Shown here piece after piece: positions 41,336 to 41,974 of a DNA stretch of 41,974 bases. Position 1 is the first letter of the stretch. The number at the start of each line of letters is the position of its first letter. The position numbers were made by a program, and so were the translations under genes. The stretch comes from an uncultured Alphaproteobacteria bacterium (GTDB taxonomy: Bacteria > Pseudomonadota > Alphaproteobacteria > Rhodobacterales > Rhodobacteraceae), in contig CACBRT010000006.1 of NCBI GenBank assembly GCA_902541695.1, positions 1 through 41,974 of the forward strand, read 5' to 3'. The notes under the pieces were generated by a model. That model searched no databases. It was not told the DNA's origin and saw only the letters and a list, made by a program, of their open reading frames with translations.

Positions 41336-41566
41336 ATGACAGACATAATAATACCAAATCTGGGTAATGAAATATCAGAGGCAGAAATAACAGAATGGTT
41401 AGTTGAAACGGGTGATGATGTAGAACAAGGTGATGTTGTGCTTTTAATATCTACTACAAAAACATCTTTAGAAATTGAGGCTCCTACTAGTGGTAAAATT
41501 TCTCAAATAAATTCAAATGAAGGTGATTTAGTACAAGTAGGTGAAGTTGTTTGTACAATAGAATAA
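41336..41566 (+). CDS. Free-standing lipoyl-domain carrier protein
   Basis: A 76-residue protein consisting only of a biotinyl/lipoyl domain. The start MTDIIIPNLGNEISEAEITE and the lysine K42 in STTKTSLEIEAPTSGK match E2 lipoyl domains, where the lysine lies in a DKA-type turn; here it is TKT. There is no peripheral-subunit-binding domain and no acyltransferase core. Immediately after the fused E1 gene (18 bases, with AAAAAGGAAA as binding site) it is almost certainly the E1's acyl acceptor. Whether the acyl group is then handed to CoA by a separate E2, or released differently, is not shown. No E3 or lipoyl ligase is present in the window. Confidence 0.87.
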   Translation: MTDIIIPNLGNEISEAEITEWLVETGDDVEQGDVVLLISTTKTSLEIEAPTSGKISQINSNEGDLVQVGEVVCTIE

Positions 41567-41584
41567 TTTATATTACTTAAATAA

Positions 41585-41974
41585 TTATTTATTAATATAT
41601 TTTGGGACTAAAGTTCCTGGACTTTCGTTATTTTTATATGCTGCCTCTATAAGTGCCATTGTGTCCCAAGAGTCTTTAACCCCAGCAATAAGTTCACTCT
41701 CTTCACCACTCACAAATCGTTGTAGTTGTGCCATTCTATTCCCAAAGCTCTCAATAAACCAAGATCCTTTTAAAGGTATATTTATCCATTTTTCTCCTAA
41801 ATTTATTTCTAATTTATCAGGTTCACCTTCTGGATAATTTAAATTTACTCCAAGATGAACATAAGCCGCACCCTTAGTCCCACAAATTCTAAATTCACAA
41901 GCTTGAAATTTTCTGCCAAAACTATGATTATGATTAATAGTCAGAGCACATCTGATATCTTTTCCATAATCTAG
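41585..41974 (-). CDS. Gfo/Idh/MocA family oxidoreductase, C-terminal part
   Basis: The minus strand is open from the window edge to TAA at 41585, giving 129 C-terminal residues; the N-terminal NAD-binding part lies beyond the right edge. The sequence (GRKFQACEFRICGTKGAAYV, then VSGEESELIAGVKDSWDTMA and LIEAAYKNNESPGTLVPKYI) is the standard C-terminal beta-sheet domain and last helix of this family. Members oxidise or reduce sugar hydroxyls and cyclitols, such as myo-inositol or glucose. It converges on the lipoyl-carrier gene with an 18-base gap. With the transporter and kinase this supports a sugar-catabolic locus, although it is on the other strand and could be independent. Confidence 0.75.
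   Translation of the reverse strand, partial: LDYGKDIRCALTINHNHSFGRKFQACEFRICGTKGAAYVHLGVNLNYPEGEPDKLEINLGEKWINIPLKGSWFIESFGNRMAQLQRFVSGEESELIAGVKDSWDTMALIEAAYKNNESPGTLVPKYINK

Overview
This window looks like a chromosomal segment of an AT-rich (roughly 30% GC by eye), free-living, probably marine alphaproteobacterium. The basis is family-level resemblance: a GlxBCD/MgsABC-type trio, paired phytanoyl-CoA dioxygenase-like oxygenases, a DhmA-type dehalogenase, FrcABC-like sugar uptake, short intergenic gaps and almost no dedicated transcription regulators. I cannot name the lineage; AEGEAN-169 or SAR116-like groups are guesses. No rRNA, tRNA, CRISPR array, insertion sequence or prophage was recognised, and no stretch longer than about 300 bases lacks a gene or gene remnant.

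Layout. (1) 1-731: 5' part of a membrane fatty-acid hydroxylase, running off the left edge. (2) 1.0-7.3 kb: a patch where genes are breaking down. It holds a LysE exporter without a normal start, a GFA protein with a shifted 3' end, truncated DUF1289 and FecCD genes meeting head to head at about 2400, a frameshifted small protein and an EamA transporter with an in-frame amber codon. Intact cupin, EamA, PhyH and GFA genes lie among them. (3) 7.4-15.0 kb: MipA-like outer-membrane protein, the glxBCD trio, an ABC exporter, a GST and an old-yellow-enzyme reductase. (4) 15.3-17.9 kb: an 872-residue protein that joins two CRP-like cNMP folds, a PlsC-type acyltransferase and an SGNH hydrolase. (5) 18.0-25.1 kb: a PotABCD-type importer with a hydantoin/Asp-Glu racemase, an acyl-CoA synthetase and a rhodanese. 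(6) 25.1-32.6 kb: small and accessory proteins (DUF411, a membrane protein, DUF2652, GYD, dehalogenase, pirin, VOC-bicupin, second PhyH). (7) 32.6-41.97 kb: a sugar-utilisation locus.

The sugar locus has a periplasmic binding protein, permease, ATPase, FucU-like mutarotase and PfkB kinase. These are followed by a fused 2-oxo-acid-dehydrogenase E1 (alpha+beta), a free-standing lipoyl carrier and, convergent at the right edge, a Gfo/Idh/MocA oxidoreductase. The two arms diverge from one intergenic region that carries a promoter-like element and a perfect 19-bp palindrome. Strong hairpins sit right after both substrate-binding-protein genes, which suggests that binding proteins are made in excess over permeases.

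The two items most likely to be undescribed biology are the cNMP/acyltransferase/SGNH fusion and the sugar-linked E1 fusion with its orphan lipoyl carrier.
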